A stretch of DNA of 64,000 nt, from the NCBI GenBank assembly GCA_036346255.1, contig CM070617.1, positions 26,959,080 to 27,023,079 of the forward strand, given 5' to 3'. Within the stretch, counting starts at the first letter, position 1. Each line of letters starts with the position of its first letter. A model generated the notes under the pieces. That model worked only from the letters and a program-made list of their open reading frames with translations. It searched no databases and was not told the DNA's origin. This stretch comes from Ampelocalamus luodianensis (taxonomy: Eukaryota; Streptophyta; Magnoliopsida; Poales; Poaceae). Shown piece after piece: positions 10,684 to 22,182 of this stretch. A program made the translations under genes and the position numbers.

Positions 10684-11951
10684 ATGGGAGGAGATTGCTT
10701 TCAGACGTCGCCAACAGCTTCAGGCTATGTACTTCTTTCTACCCGTGTTCAATCCTGCACCTATTACCTGCAACCTGTACCATGTATTGTTCACTCGTGA
10801 TAGGGCTAGGTCTATTGTTAATCTACAAGGACCGGCATGTAGTGTTGGAAGCATACACAGCCACGGTGTCCTTTGTCAAATCAGAAAACGAAAAATCCAA
10901 CAGAGAATGGAGGTGGTGTCCCGAGATGACACCTGACAGATACCAGCACCTCGGCCGGCAGCTTCCCCATGCGGCTGGGCTCCACAACAAGGCATTGACC
11001 ACCCCGGTTTGTAGTGGTCCAGCGCGCGCCGCGCGGTCACTTCGTTCTCTTGTATTTTCAGGAGGCCCGCACATCCGCGGGTAGACTTCTACAAATTTTA
11101 TAATATTAAATGGTTTATAATATCTTGTACATATTTTGATGTCTGTTTATATTTTAATATATATTGAAAATAATAATAGAAGCTTGAAGCTTTACATTTG
11201 AAGGATAAGCTTTGATTGAAGAAAATCATTAAGCATCATATCTTGTTGGAGTCTTAGAAATGTAATAGTAATTATATTTTCCTTAATTTTGTAATGTCAA
11301 ATATGACTAATATTGTATTCATGTGACCAATCCAAATACTTTTGTGTATACCAATAGTCAAAGTTTAAAAAGTTTAATTGCACAGATTCTATAACAATAT
11401 TTGTAAACAGAGCTAATTAAGAGCTGTAAAATTTAAGCCCAACTACCTCAAAGCATGTCTTGGATGACGATGATAAATGCCTCTTCCACTTATACGCTTA
11501 TAGAACATTAATAAATCCTCTAGCTTGAACATGGATGTCATCTTATTAAGGTCCTGCTTGCGTTGGAACGCAGCAAGTTCAGAGAAAATCTGTAATAATT
11601 ACATTGTTTCTTGCAAAATTACTGAGTTTGAAACATGCCTCAAAAGACAATAGCTTCTATCACCTTTGTGGCTTTTGTTCAACGTGTACTCAATGGCAAG
11701 AAATCAAACCATTTACTTGTACATTTTTTTAAGAAGTTTGCTCGTACATTGTACGACTAACCATTTGCACAAACTATCCTTCAACACTTGTTGCAGTCGA
11801 ACTCTACTTGATTCAAATTTGCATGGTTTGAAATCTGAATCCAACGATATATCTGGCTCATATGTATCCTATGACATCCGTCACCTGTCAATAATCCACC
11901 CAAGGTAGTCAGCATTTTAATGTAGGAACAAAGATTATATAGAGGAAGTAT
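10684..11951. other. Intergenic region after copy B
   Basis: About the first 120 bp resemble the array 3' flank (GTCGCCAACAGCTTCAGGC). A GC-richer patch follows (10900-11080). From 11090 to 11950 the DNA is AT-rich with no frame that looks coding. No RNA gene or recognisable transposon end is seen. Confidence 0.4.
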
Positions 11952-12230
11952 TGAGTTGCATGCATCAATCACTTCACTCAAAAGCTTAAACTGATGAGGA
12001 AATACGGTCAATTCACTTATACTTCAACACTCACCCTCACGTGTAGGCGCTCTCAGGCCTAAGACGTGGAATAGAAATAAGCTGCAATTATTTTCTTCTT
12101 AATTGCGTCAGCTGGGTCTTGAACTCAAGACTTCTTAGCTCTGATACCATATTAAGTTGCATGCACCAACCAATTCATCCAAAAACTTAAACTGATGGGA
12201 AAAAACGGACAATACACTTAAAATTCAACA
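11952..12230 (-). mobile_element. TRIM-type miniature LTR retrotransposon
   Basis: Two 78-bp direct repeats (11952-12029 and 12153-12230) share the core GTTGCATGCA and end TTCAACA. They enclose a 123-bp non-coding interior. Next to the 12153 repeat is AGCTCTGATACCA (12137-12149), the exact complement of the initiator Met-tRNA primer site, so the element runs on the minus strand. On that strand a purine-biased run precedes the 11952 repeat. LTRs under 100 bp, a PBS and no coding define a TRIM. The flanking pentamers do not match, so it is old or rearranged. Confidence 0.75.
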
Positions 12231-12538
12231 CGAACAAATAAAAGCAATACAAAGATCTTACCTTGTTCCACGTAGGTCTTCCCCCGTCATACAAGTCGGT
12301 CTCATCCGCATGTATTTGATGCTTATATATTTGTCGAATTCTATAATGGTGTGACCCCTACTCAGAAGGGCACTGAGTAACACATTCAAAACATGATATA
12401 ATACATGTACCTTTCTCCAATTCGGGTCACACGGAGCCGCCGCTGCACTCTGCCGCTGGCTCCGTCGTCATCCGTCGGCTCCGTCGCGTGGCTATTCTGT
12501 AGCCCCACCTTACCTTTCACACTGACAAGGCCCACAGG

Positions 12539-12596
12539 TAGGGATGGCAACGGGGCTATTCCTCGTCGGGGAGTGGTGGAACATTCTCATCTCCGA
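12539..12596. mobile_element. hAT-type MITE, left part (split)
   Basis: Begins TAGGGATGGCAACGGGG, a terminus common among grass hAT-derived MITEs, preceded by CCCACAGG (12531-12538). The matching right terminus is at 16423, followed by TCCACAGG (16424-16431), an 8-bp duplication with one mismatch. The element was interrupted by the hAT at 12597-15936. Confidence 0.7.
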
Positions 12597-15500
12597 TAGT
12601 GCCGGCCCTAGGGGAGGGGCAAGTTGTGCGACGCCCTAGGGCCCAGGCGGGATGGGGGCCCAAACCTAGATATGTAATACCCCATAACCTTTAGACTTTA
12701 GCTAATTAAGTTAGTACTTACTACTTAGTAGAAGTGCATGGCCCATCAACGTTTCCCAGGAGGCCGGAGGCGCCGGTAGTGAAGCCCGTCCAACGCAGTC
12801 TGTGCACTGCCCAGGAGGCGAGGAGACGTGAGAAGTCCGACTTCAACTTGGCGACTTCCTTCGTCGGCTCGTCTTCGCGAATCGCAAGACGGCGCGAGTC
12901 GACTAGTCGAGACGGCAAGACGCGAGGCGGCGAGGGCCAGACACGCACTAGCACTACGCAGACGCAGGCAGCGGCACAGCGGCAGCGCGCCAGCGCCGAC
13001 GGCCGATCGGGTGCCACGGTTATTCCCTTTTGTTAATCTTGTCCTAGGTTTTTTTTTTCTTGTTCAATTTTTGTCTAGTACTTTGTAGTTTGTACTCATG
13101 TTTTTCTTCTAATTTAGGTCAACTGGTCAAGTCTTAGTCTCTTAGAATTTTAAAATGAAGAAACATTTGTCGCGCGCTAAAAGAAAACGGAAAAGACAAG
13201 AAGAACAATTAGTTCAGTCACAACAAGGTGCTTTAGATAAGTTTTTTTCAGCTTCAAGTAGTGTTGTACGTGATGCACCTGTTAATCAACAAGATTCACC
13301 TGTTAATCAAGAAGAAGAGCAACATCAAGTTAATGATAATTCTAGTGAACAAGTTGATGTTCCAGAAAACGAAAATTTACAGCCTTCTGCTCAGCCTGAG
13401 AATTCGATTGATGATGTGCAGCAAGCTTCTATTCATGATGTCTTTGATCCTAGAACTTGGGAGAATCTTGATAATAAGGGTAGAGATATTTTGATTGAAA
13501 AGGGGCCAGTGAGAGAATTGAATCTAGAGTTCCCTCCAGATGCTCTTAATAGACGTTTTTCATATGCTTATTAATCCAGAAAGTTAAGCAATGGTGAGGT
13601 GGTTGATAGAAAATGGTTGGTTTACTCTAAGCATGTGGACAAACTTTTTTGTTTTTGCTGCAAATTGTTCAAATCAGATCAAAACAAAAGTTTGCTAGCA
13701 CTTGATGGATTGAGGGACTGGAAACATCTTAGTCATAGACTCAAGCAACATGAGAATAGTGTTGAGCATATAACAAACATGAATACTTGGAATGAACTTA
13801 GGCTAAGGTTGAGCAAAAATAAAACAATTGATGATGATTTGCAACGGGAAATTGCAAAGGAGAGAGAGCGATGGAGACAAGTTTTAGTAAGAATTGTTGC
13901 TGCTGTCAAGTTTCTTGCTAAACATAATTTGGCTTTCCGAGGGCAAAATGAGAAACTATATCAAGCTAACAATGGTAACTTTCTGGGCACAGTTGAAATG
14001 ATGGGTGAGTTTGATCCTGTGATGCAAGACCATATTAGGCGTATTCAAAATAGTGAGATTCATCATCATTATCTTGGACATTGAATTCAGAATGAGATGA
14101 TTTCTCTTCTTGCACATTGTGTGAAACAAACTATATTAAAGATCATCAAGGATGCCAAGTATTTTTCTGTGATTTTAGATTGTACTCCAGATGTGAGCCA
14201 TGAAGAACAAATGACTCTAATTATTCGGTGTGTGAATATATCGGGGAATCTTCCAAGGGTAGAGGAGTTCTTGAAGGTAGATGATACATCAGGATTGGGT
14301 CTTTTTAATGAATTAAAGAGTGCATTGGCCTCTCTTGATTTGAATATTGATGATGTGAGGGGACAAGGCTATGATAATGGTTCAAACATGAAGGGGAAAC
14401 ACCAAGGTGTTCAGACACGCTTGCAAGAGATTAATCCAAGAGCACTATATATGCCATGTGCATGTCATAGTCTGAATCTTACTCTTTGTGATATGGGGAA
14501 ATCTTGCAGGTAATGTATTATACATTATTTTCATTATTTCAGTATTTGGAACAGTTTTAATCTTACTATTTGTGATATTTAAAATCTTGCAGGCATGCTA
14601 TTTCTTTTTTCGGTATCATCCAACGCATATACACATTGTTTGCAAAATCTACCAAAAGGTGGAAGATTTTGGTTGACAATGTCCCTGGATTGACAGTTAA
14701 GTCATGGTCTAATACACGATGGGAAAGCCGAATAAAAAGTGTTCAAGCTATCAGATTCCAAACACCTCAAATTAGATCAGCTTTAAAAGCGCTAGAGAAG
14801 GATTCAACTAATGACCCAATGGCAGTCAGTGAATGTCAATCTTTGGTGAGTGCACTTGAGAATTTTCAATTTTTAGTTGGTCTGGTTATTTGGCACGATA
14901 TTTTATTCTCTATAAATAAGGTGAGCAAGAAGTTGCAATCTAAAATTGTGAGTATAGATGCTACTCTCAAACATATTGAAGGTGCCATGTCATATTTTAA
15001 GAAGTATAGAGATGAAGGTTTCACTTCTAGTATGGATACAGCAAAAAACATTGCATCTGAATTGGATGTAGAGCCAAAATTTCATACAAAACGTCAATCT
15101 AAGAGAAAGAAACAATTTGATGAACAAGATGACCAAGAGGAGGAACTACAACGTTCTGCTGTGGACAATTTTAGAATAGAGTACTTCAATGTTATGATTG
15201 ATTCTGCAATTGCTTCACTGACTAGTAGATTTGAGCAGATGAAAAAATTTGATAGCATTTTTGGGTTCTTGTTCAACTCAGAAATTTTGAAATCTTTGAA
15301 GGAAGATGATCTTTGGCTGCACTGCAAGATTTTTGTGGAAACATTTTCTCATGATAACTCATCCGATGTTGAGATGAATGATTTCTTTTCAGAATTAAAG
15401 GTGCTGCAAGTGACTTTGCCAGATTCGTCTTTGATGTCAGCGCTTGAGATTCTGGAGTTTGTTATGGCTGCAGATTGCTACCCAAATATTTCAGTTGCCT

Positions 15501-15936
15501 ATCGAATCCTCTTAACTGTACCTGTGACTGTAGCTTCGGCTGAAAGAAGTTTCTCAAAATTGAAGTTGTTGAAGAACTATTTGAGATCAACTATGTCACA
15601 AGAAAGGTTAAATGGCTTGGCTATGTGCGCCATCGAGAAGGATATCTTGGACACTATTGATCTCAATACCGTCCTTGATGATTTTGCATCAAGAAATGCC
15701 CGAAGAAGTATCTTTTTGTGAGAAGCAATGGATATTATGGAGTTTTATTCTTCGTTAAGGTAATCATATTAGTTCTAGAAGTATAAATATACTGCAATTT
15801 TAGTGTACATTGTTTCTCGATAATTTTCAAAATAATAAATTAGCACATATATACATTATAAGATTTTATATATGGTTTAGAGGGGCCGTCGCGACGAGTT
15901 CGCCAGAGGGCCCTCAAAATTCTAGGGCCGGCACTG
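12597..15936 (+). mobile_element. hAT transposon, 3340 bp, nested in a MITE
   Basis: The ends are TAGTGCCGGCCCTAG and its near-perfect inverse CTAGGGCCGGCACTG (14 of 15 positions). A perfect 8-bp duplication, ATCTCCGA, flanks it (12589-12596 and 15937-15944), diagnostic of hAT transposition. The interior carries a zinc-finger hAT transposase with nonsense mutations (13155-15721). The GC-rich stretch before the ORF (12720-13040) is probably leader; ORFs there look spurious. Confidence 0.92.
13155..15721 (+). pseudogene. hAT transposase (TTF zinc finger/DUF4371 type), disrupted
   Basis: One reading frame runs from MKKHLSRAKRKRKRQEEQ to the C terminus if two in-frame stops (TAA 13572-13574, TGA 14082-14084) are ignored and an 83-bp GT-AG intron (14510-14592) is removed. 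Landmarks in order are a basic N terminus, a Gln/Asn-rich linker, the TTF zinc-finger region (RKWLVYSKHVDKLFCFCCKL), a DUF4371-like RNase H fold with ILDCTPD and GYDNGSNMKG as candidate catalytic regions, and a hAT dimerisation end (VASAERSFSKLKLLKNYL). Removing the intron restores the frame through KSCRHAIS. The protein would move the element at 12597-15936, but the stops predict an inactive enzyme. Confidence 0.9.
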
Positions 15937-15944
15937 ATCTCCGA

Positions 15945-16423
15945 GAGAAGAAAAATTCTCTGTCCCTGTTCCTATCCCCGTCCTCGGGTGCTATTCTCCC
16001 CCGTCCACGTCCCTATCGGGTTACGGGGCCCCACGGGGCCCCATACCCGAAAGTTAGACTCTGAAAGAAGAGAAAATAAAATCTATAATGTTATAAAAAT
16101 GAGTATGAACATCGACATACAATGCTAAAATGATAATATTTTTTGATTAATTAGCATCTAGAAAGTAAAGGATGCAAAAGAGATTATCGGTCTATCGCCT
16201 TATCGGGTTGTGCGGTAGTAGACTAGTGGTCTACATGTCTTATCAGGGGCCTATGCGGATAACGGGGATAGAGAGTAGGAGAATGACCCCATCCCCGCTT
16301 CACCCAATGGGGAATTGTATTTGCATATTAGTATTCCCGTGGAGAGAAATAGCCCCATCCCCGTCCCCTAATGGGTGAATTCCCCTTCGGGGAATGAGAA
16401 ATGGGACCCTATTACCATCCTTA
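15945..16423. mobile_element. hAT-type MITE, right part (split)
   Basis: The right half of the element that starts at 12539. It is rich in GGGGA/TCCCC blocks (ATCCCCGT, ATGGGGAATT, TTCGGGGAATG) and ends ATTACCATCCTTA, the imperfect inverse of TAGGGATGGCAA. TCCACAGG (16424-16431) repeats the bases before the left half. Confidence 0.7.
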
Positions 16424-16431
16424 TCCACAGG

Positions 16432-17439
16432 AGGCCCGCGCCACTCTAGCTACCACCGACATGCGATCCCTATTCACGACGGCTACCGCACGTCCGCACG
16501 CATGCCGTGTGTTGGAGTTGCCATGTGTGAGCTTGTTCCAAATAATGCTCTTTGTAAATATTAGAAAATTATAAAGGTTTATTTATGTAAGGTGGAATGT
16601 AAAAATTTAGTATCATATTGCTAGTCTAGATAGGAAGAGATCACTTGTAAGGTGAAGTTAATCTCAACTAACTAACTGTACCAAGTAAAAGCCTTATTTC
16701 TGCCCTAGGCCCAGGCGTCTACGCGGCCCACGCCCACGCACGCACCCCAGCCGAGCAGGCCAGCAGCCCAGGTGGCAGCGGCACCCGCAAGCGCCCCCAC
16801 CTAGCAGGCCAACAGCCCACACCGCTGCCTTGGCCACGACGCACGACCGCGCGGCCCACGCCTAGCAGGCCTGCTAGGCCAGCAGCCCATGCCCCACACG
16901 CCTGGTCGCCTGCGCTGCGCGCCTTGGCCTCGCCGCACGCTTTGGCCCACGCACACACGCCCACGTCGCATCGCTCCATGCCTTCATCGCGCGACTGCTC
17001 TGAAGAATCATTCCGGAATGGTATTACACACTGTTCCATGCCTGACACGTTGGTTAGCTTATGTAGTCCAACTCAAAATATTTTTCTTTCAAGTGTGTCT
17101 AATAGCTGAAGCATTAGTTGCTTTGACAAACAACTGAGCTACCTAATCTTTTCTTGGTCGATAACTGACTTGGACTTGAACAATCTCCTACCTAGTGGAT
17201 GAAAGCTAAAGTAAATGCAAACATCAGTTGTGGTTGAGGCACCAACAGGCAGATGGTAACAGTCCAGGGAGCCCTTTCTTTCTTCTGCAGGGAACTAATT
17301 TACAACAGCTGACTTGCTCCTGTGCTCAACAAATGTCAAGTAAGTAAGTAAAAGCACATATCTACACACGTGTTTGATGCTTGTACTTTAATACTTTATT
17401 ATTCTTGTTGTTGATCGTTGAACATGGCAATTGACAATA
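16432..17439. other. Intergenic, GC-rich patch, no gene seen
   Basis: An AT-rich part (16540-16700) is followed by a GC-rich stretch (16720-16990) repeating the phrase AGCAGGCC and CAGCAGCCCA several times. That composition resembles LTR interiors of grass retrotransposons, but no terminus, PBS or coding motif was found. Frames here have skewed Ala/Gly/Arg composition typical of GC-rich noise. Confidence 0.35.
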
Positions 17440-17633
17440 TCTAGTATTGTAACTACCACAGTTGAGAGGTGTTTTCAGCCATGAGATTTGTGAAAAATTA
17501 TTTACGCAATCGTATAAGTAATGATTTCATGAGTGATAGCCTAATTTGCTACGGGGAGAAAGAAGAAATGAAGAAAGTTACCTATGATGTTGTGGTTCAT
17601 CGTTTCATGAACTTGAAAGAACGTAAATACTAA
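17440..17633 (+). pseudogene. hAT C-terminal dimerisation-domain fragment
   Basis: After a one-base deletion near 17474 is allowed for, the sequence reads TTTVER, then FSAMRFVKNYLRNRISNDFM, then SDSLICY and a Lys-rich end with a TAA at 17631-17633. This is the hAT family C-terminal dimerisation motif and is distinct from the element at 12597-15936. Only the last 60 or so codons are present, so it is a remnant of a second hAT element. Confidence 0.7.
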
Positions 17634-18089
17634 ATGGTAATGTATTTACTTTCTGATTTTGGGGTCGCCCGATCTTCTCAGTGAGAACCGTAGATAGATG
17701 ATGCAAAATAGTCAATATCGTTACCTGAACACTCGTGTCAATGTACAAACCCTCAACTCTTTGGATATCACACAAATCACACCGGATAGTTGATCGTCAC
17801 AAGACCACAAACGTCGATCGCCAAGCCCCCAATTCCCAATGGAACAACAGCTTGACCTTGAAGTGCAGGATGAACCAATGGATCGCCTAATTCTCTCTCA
17901 AAGTCCTCGCATGAACTCTGGTTTGAAAGAACAAGCAATAGCTATGTTTCAATCTTTGCATAAATTGGTTTTACGGATACATGGGGGTCACGGTGGTATT
18001 TACAATGAACCTCCCGAAATCACGCTACCAAAATCTAGGGCCGGCGCAACTAACCGAGTTGGACAAGGACTCTGATTTCCAAATCCTAA
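17634..18089. other. Unassigned region
   Basis: One frame (17839-18075, +) begins MEQQLDLEVQDEPMDRLIL and has no recognised domain. Its last third is probably chance. No promoter or poly(A) signal frames it. Confidence 0.25.
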
Positions 18090-18395
18090 CCGAATCATAC
18101 TGTTCGCAACGAGTACTGTTTACACCAAGTACTGTTCACACTGAGTACTGTTGCCGTTGAGCACTGTTCCTGTCGAGCACGTCTCCCTCCGAGTACTGCT
18201 CCTTCCGAGTATGACATCCACCGTGTATTGTTTAAGACCTGGTTGTTGGACTGGTCGTAAGCCTTGGGAACTTGGTCGTAAGCTTTCGGAAACTGATCGT
18301 ACATATTCGGAAACTGGTCATAGAGCTTGAGATCTGGTTGTAGGACTGGTAGACCTGGTCGTAGAGCTGGTAGACTTGGTCGTACAGCCTGGCCG
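18090..18395. repeat. Two adjacent short tandem arrays
   Basis: From 18098 to 18215 a unit of about 20 bp recurs around GAGTACTGTT (variants AAGTACTGTT, GAGCACTGTT, GAGTACTGCT). From 18240 to 18390 a second unit of about 20-27 bp recurs around ACTGGTCGTA/GGTCGTAGAGC. The arrays differ in sequence but abut. They produce repetitive minus-strand ORFs rich in Tyr-Asp-Gln, which I do not regard as genes. Confidence 0.6.
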
Positions 18396-19303
18396 AAACA
18401 TCATAAGGTGACTTCCTTTGATCTTCCAAAGTCCTCCTCCATTGCTTTGCTTCTAAAGTCTTCACAATGTTTGAATCTAAGAATGCACAAAATATTTGCA
18501 TGAGGTAGTAGCCAATTCTCAGTATAGTTAATAGGAGACACATTAAGAAACAAAAGCACATGTTGGTTTAGAAGCTTGATTCGAGCTCTGGTCATGGGAC
18601 CGACTGGTACTGAACTGGTCGTAAGGACATCCGCATCAGTTTGTGCCTCACCAACAATAGGAGAAGATGCATAAGTGTTAGAGATGATCGCATCACTTTC
18701 ATTAGATCATTATACTTTTTTACTAGATATTTTTAATTCATTTTGTTCTTTTTATAGCTCATTGAGGTCGGATAATGTATTTTGCCAATGCCGATTATCT
18801 TTTGTCCATAATTTCGCCCTTAGTTGCTTTACTTTGCTACAATTAACCAATATTACTAGTGAGTTTCTTTATATTGGTAAGCATTTTGATCACTACTTCT
18901 TTATCATTGTAAATTGATATTGGTTATGTTGAAATATTAATGCCAAAAGTTGCTTGATACATTACTATTTAGTACCATGTTGCTTGAAAAATTATATATG
19001 TTGTTATATGTATGGTGAAATGGTGAACTCCGGTCGTTTTTATTCTAGTTCCGCCCCTGGCTGGGTGTGGGGCCGCTGCTTTTTTTGCACCTCAAAACCA
19101 TACATGATGACATGATTGGGAAATGAATAACCAAAGTTCAAACTAAACGTTTCAATCACGCTAATTCTGTTGAGTTGTTATGACACACATTAACGATGTT
19201 CAATGTGTGCACCCTCACGGGGAGAGCAGTGTATCCTAGGCCGTCGCCCCTTGTGATCCTGCACGAGGGGCGAATAAGGTTTTTGGGAAGCGTTTGTGTG
19301 ACT
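18396..19303. other. Intergenic; contains upstream part of peptide copy C
   Basis: 18400-19020 is AT-rich without a recognisable gene. From about 19045 to 19210 the sequence (CGCCCCTGGCTGGGTGTGGGG, then GGGAAATGAATAACC, then AATCACGCTAATTCTG) matches the region that lies 220-370 bp upstream of the ATG in the array units. It is the displaced upstream region of copy C, separated from it by the solo LTR and other inserted DNA. Confidence 0.6.
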
Positions 19304-21654
19304 TGTCACATCCCCATTTTTATTAAATGGAATTAAGATGCATCACATAAGCATGCGTATCAGTCTTGGAGCATTTGAACAAAGTTTTGTGTTTGAGAAT
19401 TTTGAATTTAAGTTAAACATATAACTCATAATGAAGCTCCAAAAGAAAACAACAATAAAAAATTGTGATCATCTTTGGGGAATAATTTATTCAACTCTTA
19501 TATTAATTTATAGGAAGACATATAATTTTTCCCAAATTTTTAGAAACTAAATCAACCCTAAGAAAATTCAAAACCCATTTCGATAACCCCTGCAGTTAAA
19601 GAATTAAAAATAAGCAAATAATACTTGAACAATGAGGTTTGAAATTTTTTATGAGTACTAGCTCATCTCAGAAACCTCTCTAAAAAATTTCAGATTTTTA
19701 GAATTTTATTTGCTATTTTTAGAATTAAAAAGTAGTCGACTATTAGACCTGTTTTAACCGACCGAACCTCTTGGCAACTTGACTTGATCGAACCACCTAA
19801 ATGTACCTGGCTCGAACCCAGCTCCAACCCGCACCTCGCTTGAGCAGCTAACGAGGCGGACCCACCTATTTGGGCCGTCTTCCACGTCCCATTAGCGACG
19901 CCAGAACGCGCGCGCCAAGCAGCCGAGGATTTCTTCAGCGCGCAGTTGACGCCGTGGATCCACCGCCTCCATCCACCACTCCCAGAGCTTCTCCACTTGG
20001 CGCCTCCTCCGTTCCGTCCTTCGGCCGAGTTTAAGTCACCTCGCATGCATCCTTCTCGCTCACTTCTCCTCCTGTTGGCCGAGAGGGAAGCTCATTCCTG
20101 CTCATCTCTCGCGTAATCTTCTCTCCATCTTGTCCCTCATTCTCACTGTTCATCACCGTGCCCATTTGAACCAATGCCAGCCTTTGCCTTCATTTGTATC
20201 TCTCGGATCACTGTTGTGCCATCATCTCCTCCAGAGCGCGCCCAAGAGGCTCCACCGTGTCAACTTCGTGTTCGGTGAGTTTCTTGCTGTCTCAAGTGCG
20301 TCACCTTGTGCCATTAGGTATATGAATGGTTTACCCTCAACTCAATTCCTCTATGCTTTGCAGGATCCCGAGGATTTTGAGCTTTCCCATTTTCGGCCGA
20401 AGAACCATATTCGTCTTCTCTAACTCCGGCCGGTAATGCATTACCCAATTCCGCTCATTTACACTATCTCCTTAGCATCTTTAAGCTATCCTGAATCTTC
20501 ATTGCTCTTCGTTTTGCTCATGCTCTCCTCTCCACGTTGAACCTCATCGTCGTCGTCACCATGAACGACGACAAGCCTGCTCCGGCCATCCCCGACCACC
20601 CATCTTGCTCAGGAAGCATCCCTGAGACCCACTGATGCTCATGCATGCATTTTAGGCCCAATGCGCTGTCGGGTTGCGACATGCAACGTTGACCGTAGCT
20701 TAGCGCCGCCCCTCGCTGTCGCGCTGCCTCTATAGGCCACCATGGAGCTCGCCACTGGTACTAGTATATGCGCAAGGCTTTGAGGAACTCGTTCCTGCCC
20801 TTATCTCGCACTGGCATGGACCACATCGCCGGCAAGACGCCGAGGCAAAGTTGCGGCCGAGCCACCCTATTGTCGGAAATCTGATAGTTCCTATAGCTAA
20901 ATGATTAGGGCTAAATCTATGTCAGTTTAGGAGTAATGATGTTTAAACTGTGCTAATGATTGATCTATTAATTGCTAGAGTCTATTACATGTGGGCCCCG
21001 AGAACAGTAACCGAAGGAGTTAAATGAAACTGGTTTTCCTTTGGAGTCATTGACATGTGGGCCCAGCCTTTAAGTACATAGTGATCCCGACCGATGGACC
21101 GAAGCACAGTGAATGTGGACCTTCGGGCCATGCACTGTGCTATGGACCGAGTCACTGACCAACTGGTCCCACATGTCAGAACATATTTTAATTCAGAAGT
21201 ATAAATGGACTGTTTGGTTTATTTATGTTTCTTCCACTGCTACTTAATGTTATTACTTGAATTTGGTCGGTCGGCCGCTTTGTAATAGTTGTAGACTTAA
21301 CTACTATGTTGTATGTCTTTTGGATTATCAATGTATGAATGTTGTATGACTGTGATTGACGTTGATGAGGGTATGTGCGTGTTGGTTGCTGATCTTGGGA
21401 GCCAACACGAGACATATGCCTACTGTTTTGGAATCCCATTTAACTCATTTAAGTGTGTACTCGGGCTGTTGGAGAATCAGCTATCATGTAGTACCCGCAG
21501 AGGAGCGGTATGCATGGTGTCCGATGCTCTGAGTTCAGCCGAGTGCTCTCACTTAGATGGAGTTAAGTTGGATTCCATTTCCTCGAGGCCCAAAGTTATT
21601 TCCATAAGACCGGAAAGGCCTCGATCTGACGGAAATAACCCGGGGGTCTTCACA
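19304..21654. mobile_element. Solo LTR, 2351 bp
   Basis: It starts TGTCACATCCCCATTTTT and ends GGGGGTCTTCACA, giving the TG...CA ends of an LTR. A perfect 5-bp target duplication TGACT flanks it (19299-19303 and 21655-21659). No PBS, coding interior or second LTR is present, so it is a solo LTR left by recombination. The middle has alternating AT-rich and GC-rich stretches with no credible gene; the 97-codon frame at 20130-20423 is not supported. Confidence 0.85.
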
Positions 21655-21659
21655 TGACT

Positions 21660-22182
21660 GCTCATAGCTTCCTTCATCATCTGCTGCACGCTGTCTTCTT
21701 CGCATCCGACTCTACCGCAACCATTATTGGAGCAACTCTCTGTAAGTCGTGGTGATCTCTTTTGATGTGGCTAGACCTTGCTTCCTAAAATTTAGTTATG
21801 TGATGATGATGTTTCGTACTTTTATTAGTAGTGATCTTGTTATAGGCTTTACCTTGTTAGCACATATATATGAGATATGTGTATTTGAGTTTATGATCAT
21901 GTTGTTGTTTGTAGTTGCAAATATGCTTAATATATATGCTGCTTTTACATCGATTATTGTTTTAAGAATTTAAATAATCACAAAAGTGTACGTCTTTGTA
22001 ACAATGAGTTGGATAGTTAATATTTAAATTTAGATATCCATGCATTCCTAGCTAAACCCATAGATAAATGTGATTGCCATGCGTCCATGTGGTGCATATA
22101 TAGGACTTTCTATCACAAGAGGATAGGTGTACATTGAAAGAACTAGAGTGGTACATATTCTCGCCCCTCTGCCGTGATCGAG
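21660..22182. other. Region between solo LTR and copy C; copy C promoter
   Basis: 21660-22040 is unassigned and has no counterpart in the array units. From 22045 the sequence (CATTCCTAGCTAAACCC...) matches the array upstream region, including a TATA-like GCATATATAGG near 22096-22106 and the leader TACATATTCTCGCCCC. Confidence 0.5.

Noticed and set aside
12137..12149. tRNA-like fragment AGCTCTGATACCA
   Set aside because: It is the primer site of the TRIM element on the opposite strand, not a tRNA gene.
18095..18561. Minus-strand ORFs rich in Tyr-Asp-Gln repeats
   Set aside because: They are translations of the short tandem arrays at 18090-18395.
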